Notes under the pieces: model-generated
Database searches by the model: none
What the model was told of the DNA's origin: nothing
The model's input: the letters and a program-made list of their open reading frames with translations, nothing else
Made by a program: the position numbers and the translations under genes
Assembly: GCA_019739335.1 (NCBI GenBank)
Contig: CP073261.1
Span: 868,001 to 932,000 of the forward strand
Source: Erythrobacter sp.
Lineage (GTDB): Bacteria; Pseudomonadota; Alphaproteobacteria; Sphingomonadales; Sphingomonadaceae
Direction of reading: 5' to 3'
DNA length: 64,000 nt
Shown: piece by piece, positions 1 through 7,541 of the stretch
Position numbering within the stretch: the stretch's first letter is position 1
Layout of the letters: the number at the start of each line of letters is the position of its first letter

Positions 1-557
1 AGCAGCACCGCGACGGCGATGGCAATGCAATCGTCGCGGCTGACAATCGGCACGCGGCCCGTCCCGGCATTTTCGGGCTTGCTGCCAGCGGCCAGTGCCG
101 GGATCGCCATCGCCGTGGCGACCGCTTCGGCATAGAGGCTGTTGCGCAGGAAAGTGTAGGCCACGCCCGACTGCTCGAGAAGTTCCTCGGTGGCGATATG
201 ATCGAAGCCTTCGACCGAAGGATTGCCCGGATTGCGGGCTCCGAGCAGCGAAGTGTAGACGATCTGCGAGACCCCCGCCGCCTTGGCCGCCGCGATGGCA
301 TTGCCGTGCTGGCGCGGGCGCTGCCCCACCAGCGTGGTGGAAATCAGCAGCAGCTTCTCGCCCCCCGCCATCGCCTCGACCAGCCCATCGGGCGAATCGA
401 AATCGGCAGCGCGAACTTCCGCCCCGCGCGCGGCGAGATCGGCCAGCTTGTCGATCGAACGGCTGAGCGCGATGACCTCTGCCCCTCCATCCAGCAATTT
501 TTCGGCAGCAGCATGGCCGAACTGGCCCGATGCGCCCGATACGATGATCTTGCCCAA
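1..557 (-). CDS. NAD(P)H-binding quinone oxidoreductase, YtfG/QorB-like (partial, runs off left edge)
   Basis: Reverse-strand reading gives about 185 residues of an atypical short-chain dehydrogenase. The N-terminus carries the dinucleotide loop VSGASGQFG. Further on come EKLLLIST, a VGQR-QH stretch, AAGVSQIVYTSLLGA and YTFLRNSLYAE, which I recognise as the NAD(P)H:quinone oxidoreductase 2 (YtfG) pattern within the NmrA-like family. The C-terminus lies outside the window. I chose a TTG start at 557 because GGGAGAG precedes it by a few bases and the Rossmann strand follows at once. A perfect TAAC-N4-GTTA palindrome lies about 70 bases upstream (625-636), the same site found before the aromatic-catabolism genes. 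The likely role is two-electron reduction of quinones or related aromatics in the cytoplasm; the substrate is not deducible. Confidence 0.8.
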   Translation of the reverse strand, partial: MGKIIVSGASGQFGHAAAEKLLDGGAEVIALSRSIDKLADLAARGAEVRAADFDSPDGLVEAMAGGEKLLLISTTLVGQRPRQHGNAIAAAKAAGVSQIVYTSLLGARNPGNPSVEGFDHIATEELLEQSGVAYTFLRNSLYAEAVATAMAIPALAAGSKPENAGTGRVPIVSRDDCIAIAVAVL

Positions 558-624
558 GTCTCTCTCCCGTCGGCCATCCGCGCACGAGTCAGCCGCTCGC
601 GCTTTCCCCAGTGGGCCGCGATCA

Positions 625-636
625 TAACGACTGTTA
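625..636. promoter_or_regulatory. TAAC-N4-GTTA operator, copy 1
   Basis: TAACGACTGTTA, a dyad with TAAC/GTTA arms around a 4-base centre. It sits in the promoter region of the quinone-reductase-like gene that starts at 557 on the minus strand. It is one of five copies in the window with identical arms; a MarR-family repressor is the suspected binder. Confidence 0.6.
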
Positions 637-738
637 CGATTGAGGCAACTGCTCGTGGTGCGCCTTCATCGGATGCTGGCACGGCATTGTTTTGCTGCTA
701 GACCACTGGCTGCAACAGGGGATTGAAAGGGGCTTTCT

Positions 739-1251
739 ATGAGAATCAGGCCTATTGCGGCTGCCGCGATGGTGGCAGGCGGACTGCTGGCGGCTGCACC
801 AGCACTGGCGCAGAAAGCGGCGGCCTACCCGCCGGTTTACGTGTTGGGCGAGGAGGACGATGCCGATCTACTGTCCTGCGGCACTTCCTACGGTCAGGTT
901 CTCCGGGCTGCCAGCAATGCCTTCACCGCAGCAGGTGTTCCAATTGGAACGGAACAGATGGCACTCGATCAGCAGGCGCTGACTTTCTACATCAATCTCA
1001 ACATCGCCCCGATCGTCTTCGATGACGGCGAAGATGCCGGATCATGCTACGGCGCGGTGAATGTGCGTTTGTCGAGCTATGCCTTCCTTACGGAACCGGT
1101 GACAGGAACCAGCCGCTTTGCCACACTGGCGTTCTGCATGGATGGCTTCAGCTTTACCCTCACCCGCTCTTCGCTGCGCCGCTCGGTCGACCAGCAGGTG
1201 ACCGAGAAGGTGCAGGCCTGTCTGGCCGAATGGAACGGATCGGCAGCCTAG
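739..1251 (+). CDS. secreted hypothetical protein with four cysteines
   Basis: I do not recognise this 170-residue protein. Residues 1-25 form a clean Sec signal peptide (Arg-rich start, hydrophobic Ala/Gly/Leu core, AxA-Q cleavage near residue 25), so it should be periplasmic. The mature part has four cysteines, at about 47, 103, 133 and 161, an even number that would allow two disulphides. The ATG at 739 follows GAAAGGGG by about seven bases. The gene stands alone: the gene on its left is divergent and the one on its right is convergent. It shows no enzymatic motif and no membrane segment after the signal. Confidence 0.7.
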   Translation: MRIRPIAAAAMVAGGLLAAAPALAQKAAAYPPVYVLGEEDDADLLSCGTSYGQVLRAASNAFTAAGVPIGTEQMALDQQALTFYINLNIAPIVFDDGEDAGSCYGAVNVRLSSYAFLTEPVTGTSRFATLAFCMDGFSFTLTRSSLRRSVDQQVTEKVQACLAEWNGSAA

Positions 1252-1278
1252 GCAACCTCCACCATATGGCGACGGGGT

Positions 1279-1770
1279 CTAGAGCCAGCGCCTGACACGC
1301 GCGCGGTAATTGCGGAACTCGGCTCCGAACAAGTGTTCGAGCGCGCGTTCTTCCGGGCGGATCTGAAAGCGCGTGATCCACGCAGCGAACAGTAGCGGGC
1401 CGAGCAAGGCCAGCGCATTGCTCAATACCAGCGCGACACTGAGCAGAATCAGCGCCATGCCCAGATACATCGGGTTGCGGGTAAAGCGAAAAATGCCGCC
1501 GGTGACCACGCTGGTCGCCTTTTCGGGGTGAAGCGGATCGACTGTGGTTGCCTTGCGGCGGAAGGCCAGCACGCCCGCCGCCATCGCCGCAAGCCCGGCC
1601 ACGCCAAGCGCGATGCCTGCCAACTGCAACGGTGCGAGATCGGGCCGTGCTGCGATTGGGCCGAATTGGGCAGCCGGGACCCAGCGAGCCGCGGCAAGTT
1701 CAGCGAGCAATACGGCGAACGCCACCACCGGCGGAGGGATCCGGTTTTCGAGAGGATGGGCGCGGGTCAT
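1279..1770 (-). CDS. isoprenylcysteine carboxyl methyltransferase-family membrane protein
   Basis: A 163-residue protein with about four hydrophobic segments. Its C-terminal half has the family hallmark: HPEKATSVVTGGIFRFTRNPMYLG, followed after a membrane segment by RPEERALEHLFGAEFRNYRARVRRWL (shown here in parts only as landmarks). These are the RNPMY and PEE-L-FG-EF-Y motifs of ICMT/phospholipid N-methyltransferase-like proteins, which bind S-adenosylmethionine at the membrane face. The ATG at 1770 is the first plausible start; the reading frame stays open further upstream but there overlaps the Tat-signal gene in another frame. It lies 11 bases after that gene and is probably the last cistron of the flavoprotein/cytochrome operon. 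The substrate is unknown. Confidence 0.75.
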   Translation of the reverse strand: MTRAHPLENRIPPPVVAFAVLLAELAAARWVPAAQFGPIAARPDLAPLQLAGIALGVAGLAAMAAGVLAFRRKATTVDPLHPEKATSVVTGGIFRFTRNPMYLGMALILLSVALVLSNALALLGPLLFAAWITRFQIRPEERALEHLFGAEFRNYRARVRRWL

Positions 1771-1781
1771 GTGCCTACCCT

Positions 1782-2150
1782 TTATGCCCAGACGATGCGT
1801 GGTGCGAGGGCCCAGTCGATGGCATTGCCCCGCACTTCCAGCGCCACGCGGCTGTAGCCCTCTTCCCCGGCCACGTCTTCCAGCAGCACGGCATCGGCCT
1901 GCCGGGTGACGCCGCGCACCAGCAGCGGGCGGCTGGCGAAGAGTTCGCGGGCGAAGCGGATGCGGTCTCCCTCCAGCGCCAGCGATTGGCGGCCATCGAC
2001 CAGCGTCACAGCCGCGAATTCGCGCCCCGCCGCCAGCATGGGATCGTGCACCAGCACTGCGCCGCCGTGATAGCTCCAGCGCCACGAAGCCAGCCCGGCC
2101 AGTGGAACCGCCGCAGCGCCCGCCAGCACGTTCCTGCGCGAGACTTTCAT
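1782..2150 (-). CDS. small Tat-signal protein of the flavoprotein/cytochrome operon
   Basis: A 122-residue protein of unknown family. The N-terminus SRRNVLAGAAAVPLAGLA is a twin-arginine signal (S-R-R-N-V-L). The mature part, about 95 residues, has no cysteines or cofactor motifs. Its ATG overlaps the stop of the cytochrome c gene by four bases, so the two are translationally coupled. The flavoprotein encoded first in the operon shows no signal peptide although its electron acceptor is exported, so this protein could be a Tat escort or maturation partner for it. That role is inference from context only; it could equally be a structural subunit. Confidence 0.7.
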   Translation of the reverse strand: MKVSRRNVLAGAAAVPLAGLASWRWSYHGGAVLVHDPMLAAGREFAAVTLVDGRQSLALEGDRIRFARELFASRPLLVRGVTRQADAVLLEDVAGEEGYSRVALEVRGNAIDWALAPRIVWA

Positions 2151-2545
2151 CGTGCCACCTCGTGCGGTCCGGCGGCGAGATAGTCGGCAATCGCCTGCAA
2201 TTCTTCATCACTCACTTCGCCGCGCGGGATGGCAGGCATGTTGCCGATGCCCTGCCGCGCCGCGAGAACTACATAAGGCGCCGCGAGGTTGTCGCGCGCC
2301 TCCAGCAAGGCCACTTCGCGCGTGCGGGCGAGCAGCCCGGTGCCCATGCCGTTGGCGGCGTGGCACATCGCGCAATGCTGGACATAGAGCGCCTCGCCCC
2401 CCGTGGCATCAGGACGCTGCGCCAAAGTCACGGGTTGCGGCATGGGTGGAGGCCCGGCGCGTTGCTGGGCCTCTTCCTGCTGCGCCACGGCCGCCGAACA
2501 GCCCGCCAGCAGGCCGCTCATCGCGATGATTGCCAAGCCCCTCAT
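2147..2545 (-). CDS. c-type cytochrome lipoprotein, putative electron acceptor of the flavoprotein
   Basis: A 132-residue monohaem cytochrome c. The signal ends in a lipobox (LLAGC, lipid-bearing Cys at about 16), giving a membrane-anchored periplasmic protein. The haem motif is CAMCH at about residues 58-62, and the probable axial methionine lies in NMPAIPRGE near residue 103, a typical class I arrangement. The gene overlaps the upstream flavoprotein gene by four bases (ATGA). In p-cresol methylhydroxylase the flavoprotein passes electrons to just such a small cytochrome, and this gene pair has the same layout. The lipid anchor differs from the soluble PchC-type subunit I know of. Start and reading frame are clear. 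Confidence 0.85.
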   Translation of the reverse strand: MRGLAIIAMSGLLAGCSAAVAQQEEAQQRAGPPPMPQPVTLAQRPDATGGEALYVQHCAMCHAANGMGTGLLARTREVALLEARDNLAAPYVVLAARQGIGNMPAIPRGEVSDEELQAIADYLAAGPHEVAR

Positions 2546-4104
2546 GCCCCGCGCTCCTGCCTGTATGCACTGCCCCAGATGCCGCTCTTACCCGGCGCAA
2601 TGATGCCGTTGGGATCGAGCGCATCCTTGACCGCCTCGTTCATCCGCCCCAGCGCGCCATTGTTGAAATCATAGCTGCCCGCGACAAGGTCCATGTAATC
2701 CAGATGCGTCCGGTATTCGCCGTAACCTTCCGCCTTGGCATCGGCCACCAGCGTGCGGAAGAATGGATCGACCCGTGCCATCATGGCCGGATCGTCCTTG
2801 TTGAAAATCATCGCGTTGACATTGATCAGGTGCCGCTCGCCGAAGGCAAAGCTGCCCTGGTAGTCCATCCCGTATTCCTGATAGCGGGCATAGGTGCGGC
2901 GGAATTGCGCCAGCGCGGTGTCGCCATCCTGCGGGATGATCGGGCTGAACCCGATGTGCCCGCCGCGCCCGCCGTACCAGTTGACGTTTTGCATCGGGAA
3001 GGTGATCGGCGTGCCAGTCCAGCCGGTATATTCGATCGGCTGCCCGCGCACCCATTCGGTCGGGCGGACCGAGAGCGGACCTGCCGCGCCGATGGCATCG
3101 TTGAGCACGCGGAACGCGGCGCGGTTCACCTCCTCGCGCCCGTACAGCCGCAGCGAGACGCCCCACCAGCCGATGTTGAACTGGCGGCGGATCGCGTCGA
3201 TCACAGAGTCAGAGAGCGCGCCGGATTCGTCGGTCCACTGGTCGCGGGTGGTCAGAACGGCGGCGGCACGCATCCAGTTGCCGATGCTGGGCGATTGCGT
3301 GAGCAGCCGCTCGCGGCGCAACGGCGCCAGCGTATCGACCATTACCTTCAGATCTTCGGGCCGGTCGAATTCGACATCCATGCCCATCAGGCTTTCGGGC
3401 TCGGGCATCAGCCACATGCCCATCTTTGTGACGATCCCGAAGTTCGATTGCACGAACATCTGGTCCCACCCCGGCCCGAAGCCGAACGGATAGGCCTGCC
3501 AGGTCGGCGCGCCGCTGAACGCGCCCATGCCGGTGCGCACCACCTCACCATTGGCCAGCACCACTTCCAGCCCGCAGATGTTCTTGGTGTGCTCGCCATA
3601 GGGGGTGTAGCCCACCCCCCGGTCGAGCGCATTGCCCATCACACTGCCCCAAGAGTTACCGGGCGTGCTGAGCCAGTATGGCAGGTTGTTGCGCTGGATA
3701 TAGTCGTAAAGATCGTAGAATCCCACGCCGGGTTCGAGCAGCACGGTGCCGTGTTCGGCATCGAATTCGATGGCTTTCATGCGGGAGAGGTCCATCACCA
3801 CAGAGCCTGCCAGCACCGGCGCAGAGCCGCCGTAGCCGAGGTTCTTGCCGCGCGCGATCGGGAAGACCGGCAGGCGATACTGGTTGGCAATGCGGAGCAC
3901 GGCCTGCACTTCCTCGACCGTATCCGGGGCCACCGCGCCCGCCGGGTGATGCCCGGCATCGTCCACCGCGAATTTGTCGCGATAGCTCCGCTGGTCGAGC
4001 GCATCGAAAAAGACTTTGCCCGAACCCAGCGCGGCTTCGAGCGCGCGGCGCGCTTCGTCCAGCCGCGCGGCGCTCATCCCCGGTGGCAGCGCCTGTTGCG
4101 CCAT
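2542..4104 (-). CDS. FAD-binding oxidoreductase of the vanillyl-alcohol oxidase / p-cresol methylhydroxylase family
   Basis: A 520-residue flavoprotein. The N-terminal PCMH-type FAD domain has PIARGKNLGYGGSAPV (about 82-97) and VLLEPGVGFYDLYDY (121-135). The C-terminal substrate domain has GEYRTHLDYMDL and ends in DPNGIIAPGKSGIWG, as in vanillyl-alcohol and eugenol oxidases. His383 in GGHIGFSP aligns with the histidine that carries covalent FAD in those oxidases; classical p-cresol methylhydroxylase uses a tyrosine. Family members oxidise or hydroxylate para-alkyl or allyl phenols such as 4-cresol, vanillyl alcohol and eugenol. The coupled cytochrome c gene argues for dehydrogenase-type electron transfer. 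No signal peptide is visible. It is the first gene of a minus-strand operon controlled by the palindrome at 4124-4135. Confidence 0.88.
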   Translation of the reverse strand: MAQQALPPGMSAARLDEARRALEAALGSGKVFFDALDQRSYRDKFAVDDAGHHPAGAVAPDTVEEVQAVLRIANQYRLPVFPIARGKNLGYGGSAPVLAGSVVMDLSRMKAIEFDAEHGTVLLEPGVGFYDLYDYIQRNNLPYWLSTPGNSWGSVMGNALDRGVGYTPYGEHTKNICGLEVVLANGEVVRTGMGAFSGAPTWQAYPFGFGPGWDQMFVQSNFGIVTKMGMWLMPEPESLMGMDVEFDRPEDLKVMVDTLAPLRRERLLTQSPSIGNWMRAAAVLTTRDQWTDESGALSDSVIDAIRRQFNIGWWGVSLRLYGREEVNRAAFRVLNDAIGAAGPLSVRPTEWVRGQPIEYTGWTGTPITFPMQNVNWYGGRGGHIGFSPIIPQDGDTALAQFRRTYARYQEYGMDYQGSFAFGERHLINVNAMIFNKDDPAMMARVDPFFRTLVADAKAEGYGEYRTHLDYMDLVAGSYDFNNGALGRMNEAVKDALDPNGIIAPGKSGIWGSAYRQERGA

Positions 4105-4123
4105 TTCGCCTCTCCCATGACTT

Positions 4124-4135
4124 TAACGATCGTTA
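4124..4135. promoter_or_regulatory. TAAC-N4-GTTA operator, copy 2 (divergent promoter)
   Basis: TAACGATCGTTA, a perfect 12-base palindrome in the 78-base gap between the divergent flavoprotein operon (start 4104, minus) and the SnoaL-like gene (start 4183, plus). It is placed to control both directions at once. Confidence 0.65.
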
Positions 4136-4182
4136 CTTTTCCGCTAGCGGTGGCGGAAGTCAAGCGAAGGGGAGATCGCTGC

Positions 4183-5064
4183 GTGCCGACAAGGGCAGAA
4201 CTTTACGCCATTCTCGACACCTATCTTGACGCGCTGGCCGCGCGCGACCCTTCGCTGGCGCCGCTTGCCGACGAGGTGTTCAATACCGAAAACAACGTCC
4301 GCCTCGCCGTGGGCGACGGACTGTGGAACACGATCACCGCGCGCCACGAGTATGATCTGCGGTTTGCCGAGCCCGAGCGCGGGCAGGTGGCGCTGTTCAC
4401 CGCCGTGGAGGAAACCAACGCGCTCAATCCGTGCTGCATTCGGCTCGAAGTTTCCGATGAATGCATCACCGGGATCGAGACGGTCGTGGCGCGCAACAAG
4501 GACGAGGGTTTCCCGTTCGGCCCGCAGCGATTCGTACAACGCGACGAGATGGAGGATCTGCTGATCGAGCCAGCCGACCGGGATGAGCTGGTGCGGGTGG
4601 CCAACGGCTATTTCGACACGATCGAGCGCAACGACGGGACGATCCGCACCAAATTCTGGCCGCAGTGCAACCGCATCGAAAACGGCGTCCAAACAACCAA
4701 CAATCCCGATTTCCCGCTCCCCGTGGCGCGGCTGAGGTGCGAGGAGCAGTTCGCTCTGGGCTGGTATCGATACGATGACGAACTCCGCGCCCGCCGCTTC
4801 CCGCTGGTGGACCGCGAGCGCGGGATCGTGCTCACCTATGGCTTTATCGACCATTCGGGCAGGCTGGGCGACTACACCCTGACCGACGGCACGCCCGCCA
4901 GAAGCCCGGTGCGCCGCCCGCACTCCTATTATCTTGCCGAGGCCTTCCGTATTCGTGAGGGTGCAATCGAGGCGGTGGAAGCGGATTTCCTGACGGTGCC
5001 GTACCGGATGCCATCGCCGTGGGACGGCTTGACCAGTCCCCCTCCCGCTGGCGGGAGGGGTTAG
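4183..5064 (+). CDS. SnoaL/NTF2-like protein of the catabolic block (candidate cofactor-free lyase)
   Basis: About 293 residues, cytoplasmic, no signal or membrane segment. The opening ELYAILDTYLDALAARDPS and the later QFALGWYRYDDEL and YYLAEAFRIREG-IEAVEADF look like NTF2/SnoaL-type cone folds, perhaps two in one chain. The frame is open far upstream, antisense to the flavoprotein gene, but the GTG at 4183 has GAAGGGGAG eight bases before it, so I start there. The last residues (PPPAGGRG) are encoded by a palindromic repeat that also supplies the stop. In Novosphingobium the lignin-dimer deformylases LdpA/PcfL belong to this fold superfamily and feed stilbenes to lignostilbene dioxygenases; such a dioxygenase lies 2.5 kb away. 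The assignment is inference. Confidence 0.6.
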   Translation: MPTRAELYAILDTYLDALAARDPSLAPLADEVFNTENNVRLAVGDGLWNTITARHEYDLRFAEPERGQVALFTAVEETNALNPCCIRLEVSDECITGIETVVARNKDEGFPFGPQRFVQRDEMEDLLIEPADRDELVRVANGYFDTIERNDGTIRTKFWPQCNRIENGVQTTNNPDFPLPVARLRCEEQFALGWYRYDDELRARRFPLVDRERGIVLTYGFIDHSGRLGDYTLTDGTPARSPVRRPHSYYLAEAFRIREGAIEAVEADFLTVPYRMPSPWDGLTSPPPAGGRG

Positions 5065-5136
5065 GGGTGGGAATAATAAGTAACACCGCACTCGCTGGAC
5101 AGGCCCTCCCCCGGCCCCTCCCGCAAGCGGGAGGGG
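5039..5136. repeat. paired palindromic repeats between the SnoaL-like and MFS genes
   Basis: Two near-identical hairpins, CCCCTCCCGC-TG-GCGGGAGGGG at 5039-5060 and CCCCTCCCGC-AA-GCGGGAGGGG at 5115-5136, flank a 54-base spacer. The first holds the last codons of the upstream gene. The second contains the GGAGGGGAG that serves as ribosome-binding site of the MFS gene at 5144. Confidence 0.8.
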
Positions 5137-5143
5137 AGAAGAA

Positions 5144-6406
5144 ATGACGGCTCGCAATATCCTCGCACTCATCCTCCTCGGCGGGGTCTTCGTGATGGAG
5201 GGGTTCGATATCGCCGCGATGGGCATTGCCGTACCCCGGCTCGAGGCCGCGCTCGACATCGCACCGGCCAATTTCGGCTGGGTGCTGACCGGCATTCTCG
5301 TCGGGCTCGGCGTGGGCGGCGCGACGCTGGCACCGCTGGGCGACCGCTTCGGGCGCCGCGCACTGATCGTCGCCGGGTGCCTGGCGACCGGGATGTTCAC
5401 GCTGGCGACTTCCACCGCCGCGACCCCCACCGCCTTCCTGATCTGGCGCTTCCTGACCGGCTTTGCGCTGGGGGCCTGCCTGCCCAATGTCAGCGCGCTT
5501 TCCAGCGAAATCGCCCCGCAACGGCTGCGTGCAACGGTGATGGCGCTGGTTTCGGCGGGGATTCCCATCGGCCTGTTCCTGGCGGGAGAATTCGCCCCGC
5601 CGATCATCGCCACATGGGGCTGGCAAGGGTTGTTCTACGTGCCCGGCGGCATGGCCATAGTGCTGGCCGCCGTGCTCTGGTTCGTACTTGACCCCGGCGT
5701 GCCTGCCAGCGCCGCTAATCAGGGCAAGCGCGCAGTAGGGGCCAAGCTGCCTCAGCTCACGCTTTTTTCCGCGCCGTGGGCCTTCCCCTTCGCGGTGTTC
5801 GCCGGGATGCTGGGGCTGAACGCGCTCAATCTCTACCTGCTCAATTCGTGGCTGCCCACCATACTGCCGCAAGCAGGGATGAGCCTCGATTATGCGGCGC
5901 AGGTAACGGGGCGGGCGAACCTTGCGGGCCTTGCCATCGGCATCGGCTTCAGCGTGCTGATCGACAACTGGCGCAAAGGTCCGGCGCTGAAGTTGATGTT
6001 CGGCAGCATGGCGGCGAGCTTCCTAGCCATCTGGCTCACCGCGCCCGATCACACCCGCTGGGCGCTGCTGCTGATGCTGGGCGTGGGCGGAGCCAATGCG
6101 GGCGGCATGGTACTGCCGGGGCTGGCGGCGCACCTGTTCCCGGCGCGGTTGCTGTCTTCGGCAGTCGGCATGGGCGTACTTGTGGCGCGGCTGGGTGCCT
6201 TTGCCGGACCACCGCTGGGTGCGGCGATGATTGCGGCGGAGGTGCCCGCACAGACTTTCCTCGGCGTGGCAGCGTTCCCGGCGATGGCCTGCGTGCTGGT
6301 GGCGCTGCTGGTGGGAAGAGCTTTGCTGGTAAAGGCGCGGATTGAAGAAGGTGAAACTTCGCTCTCACCCACTCCGCCCCAAGCATCCCAAACCCGCTCA
6401 CCCTGA
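5144..6406 (+). CDS. MFS transporter, aromatic acid:H+ symporter (AAHS) family
   Basis: A 420-residue carrier with about twelve hydrophobic helices. The first helix contains GGVFVMEGFDIAAMGIAVP, the conserved aromatic-acid-symporter signature with its Asp in the DG/EGFD motif. The loop between helices 2 and 3 has GDRFGRRALIV, the MFS G-x-x-x-D-R-x-G-R-R motif. The family imports benzoates such as 4-hydroxybenzoate, vanillate and protocatechuate with protons. It follows the SnoaL-like gene by 79 bases on the same strand and is probably co-transcribed, under the operator at 4124. The ribosome-binding site is inside a hairpin, so translation may be damped. The stop codon falls in another repeat. 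The substrate is not assignable beyond the family. Confidence 0.85.
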   Translation: MTARNILALILLGGVFVMEGFDIAAMGIAVPRLEAALDIAPANFGWVLTGILVGLGVGGATLAPLGDRFGRRALIVAGCLATGMFTLATSTAATPTAFLIWRFLTGFALGACLPNVSALSSEIAPQRLRATVMALVSAGIPIGLFLAGEFAPPIIATWGWQGLFYVPGGMAIVLAAVLWFVLDPGVPASAANQGKRAVGAKLPQLTLFSAPWAFPFAVFAGMLGLNALNLYLLNSWLPTILPQAGMSLDYAAQVTGRANLAGLAIGIGFSVLIDNWRKGPALKLMFGSMAASFLAIWLTAPDHTRWALLLMLGVGGANAGGMVLPGLAAHLFPARLLSSAVGMGVLVARLGAFAGPPLGAAMIAAEVPAQTFLGVAAFPAMACVLVALLVGRALLVKARIEEGETSLSPTPPQASQTRSP

Positions 6407-6491
6407 GCTTGTCGAAGGGCACGGGCCGAAGGTAGCCCCACAGCTGGGCCAAGGTGGAGGCTATGCTTCGACAAGCCCATAATGAGCGGGT
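6392..6491. repeat. inverted repeat element (CTTGTCGAAG family)
   Basis: Outer arms ACCCGCTCA at 6392-6400 and TGAGCGGGT at 6483-6491, with GCTTGTCGAAG and CTTCGACAAGC just inside, form a long stem. It covers the end of the MFS gene and the convergent gap, so it may also stop transcription. This motif type is common between genes in sphingomonads. Confidence 0.7.
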
Positions 6492-6504
6492 GGGAGGCGC
6501 TTTT

Positions 6505-6930
6505 CTACGGGCGAAAATCCAGCGCGCCGGTCCGCTCGGCAAACCGCCAACCCTCATCGGTCAGCACGCAGCGATCCACGAACGTCCCTACCAGCGGCGA
6601 TTTTGGGTCCTGAACCGGCAGCCCTGCGGCTACGGCATCGCCCATGTAGAGCACGACCACGCTCCGCGCCCGCGCCTCGCGCTCGCTCGCCACATCGACC
6701 AGCACATTCGCCATCACGTGCCGCTGCGCGCGGGCTGCGCGCGCGGTGAAGCTGGCGAGGATCGCCGCGCGGCCCACTATCGGCTCGCCCCCGCTCGGAC
6801 GGCGAAACATCGCGTCCTCGGTGTAGAGCGCCGCACACGCGTCCCAGTCCTGCGCGTCGTTGGCCCAGGCATAGGCGTGGATCAGCCGCGTCACAGCGGC
6901 TTCGATCGCGCGGCGCTGTTCTTCAGTCAT
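6505..6930 (-). CDS. SnoaL-like (nuclear transport factor 2) domain protein
   Basis: A 141-residue protein. It opens with an amphipathic helix (EEQRRAIEAAVTRLIHAYAWA), then NDAQDWDACAALYTEDAMFRRP and VGRAAILASFTARA, the standard SnoaL_4 layout of helices and curved sheet forming a pocket. Catalytic residues cannot be assigned with confidence. It starts six bases downstream of the MarR gene on the same strand and is presumably co-transcribed with it. Related proteins act as small dehydratases, isomerases or lyases on aromatic or ring substrates. The location between the aromatic carrier and the lignostilbene dioxygenase suggests a step in that pathway, but this is inference. Confidence 0.8.
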   Translation of the reverse strand: MTEEQRRAIEAAVTRLIHAYAWANDAQDWDACAALYTEDAMFRRPSGGEPIVGRAAILASFTARAARAQRHVMANVLVDVASEREARARSVVVLYMGDAVAAGLPVQDPKSPLVGTFVDRCVLTDEGWRFAERTGALDFRP

Positions 6931-6935
6931 CGCCG

Positions 6936-7478
6936 CTAGTCATCCTTCGGCTTGGTGCGTTCAAGGAACACCGAATTGCCCGCCTCGTCCCTCGCATCGA
7001 GCCGTTCGATCAATCGCTCTACGATCTGCTCGAAGCCTTCCAGTTCGCCCTGCGCGAGCTTGCCGAACAGGTAATGCGCCACCGTTTCGGTCTGCGGGCG
7101 CATCAGCTGGTACAACCGCTCGCCTTCCGCCGACAGCGAAAGCCACTTCCGACGGCGGTTGGCCTCGTCCGGCTGCACCACCAGCCGCCCGTGCTTTTCC
7201 AGCGTGGCGACCGCGCGGCTCACGCTCATGGCGTTGACCCCGGTGACGTCCGCCACTTCATGGCTCGCCGTCCGCCCCAGCGCGCCGACCGTCATCAGCA
7301 GTCGGAATTCGTTGATGCTGATCTTGTGCCGGTGCGCCAAGTGGGTGGAAAACGGTGCCATCAGCCGGTTGGTCAGCTTCAGCAGGCGGTGCAGCAGCAC
7401 CACCTCGCGATCCTCGGCCAAGTGCAGATTGCGGCTCACGTCCGCATCGGCGATACCGCCCTTCTCTTCCACCCCCAC
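6936..7478 (-). CDS. MarR-family transcriptional regulator, likely controller of the catabolic regulon
   Basis: About 180 residues. Helices run LLHRLLKLTNRLMAPFSTHLAH, then the winged helix-turn-helix: ISINEFRLLMTVGALG, SHEVADVTGVNAMSVSRAVATLEKHG as recognition region, and the wing DEANRRRKWLSLSAEGERLY. I chose the GTG at 7478 because AGGAG lies about eight bases before it. A TTG further upstream at 7535 would fall inside the operator at 7530-7541 and has no ribosome-binding site. The gene is divergent from the lignostilbene dioxygenase gene, sharing one TAAC-N4-GTTA site. That is the usual geometry for an autoregulated repressor released by an aromatic ligand. Five such sites across the window would be its targets. 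Confidence 0.85.
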   Translation of the reverse strand: MGVEEKGGIADADVSRNLHLAEDREVVLLHRLLKLTNRLMAPFSTHLAHRHKISINEFRLLMTVGALGRTASHEVADVTGVNAMSVSRAVATLEKHGRLVVQPDEANRRRKWLSLSAEGERLYQLMRPQTETVAHYLFGKLAQGELEGFEQIVERLIERLDARDEAGNSVFLERTKPKDD

Positions 7479-7529
7479 CCAAATTTCTCCTGCTTGATGC
7501 GCGTCAAACCTGCGCGCTTGCACTGACTG

Positions 7530-7541
7530 TAACAAACGTTA
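7530..7541. promoter_or_regulatory. TAAC-N4-GTTA operator, copy 3 (marR / lignostilbene dioxygenase)
   Basis: TAACAAACGTTA lies in the divergent gap between the MarR gene (start 7478) and the dioxygenase gene (start 7591). The position suits simultaneous autoregulation and control of the dioxygenase. Confidence 0.65.

Noticed and set aside
1771..2211. N-terminal extension of the isoprenylcysteine methyltransferase-like protein
   Set aside because: The extension overlaps the Tat-signal gene in another frame and has Arg/Gly-rich shadow composition; the ATG at 1770 begins the real family domain.
2530..4182. Long plus-strand open frame continuous with the SnoaL-like gene (844 codons in all)
   Set aside because: It is antisense to the well-supported flavoprotein and cytochrome genes; His/Arg/Val-rich composition is that of a frame shadow, and a good ribosome-binding site exists at the GTG 4183.
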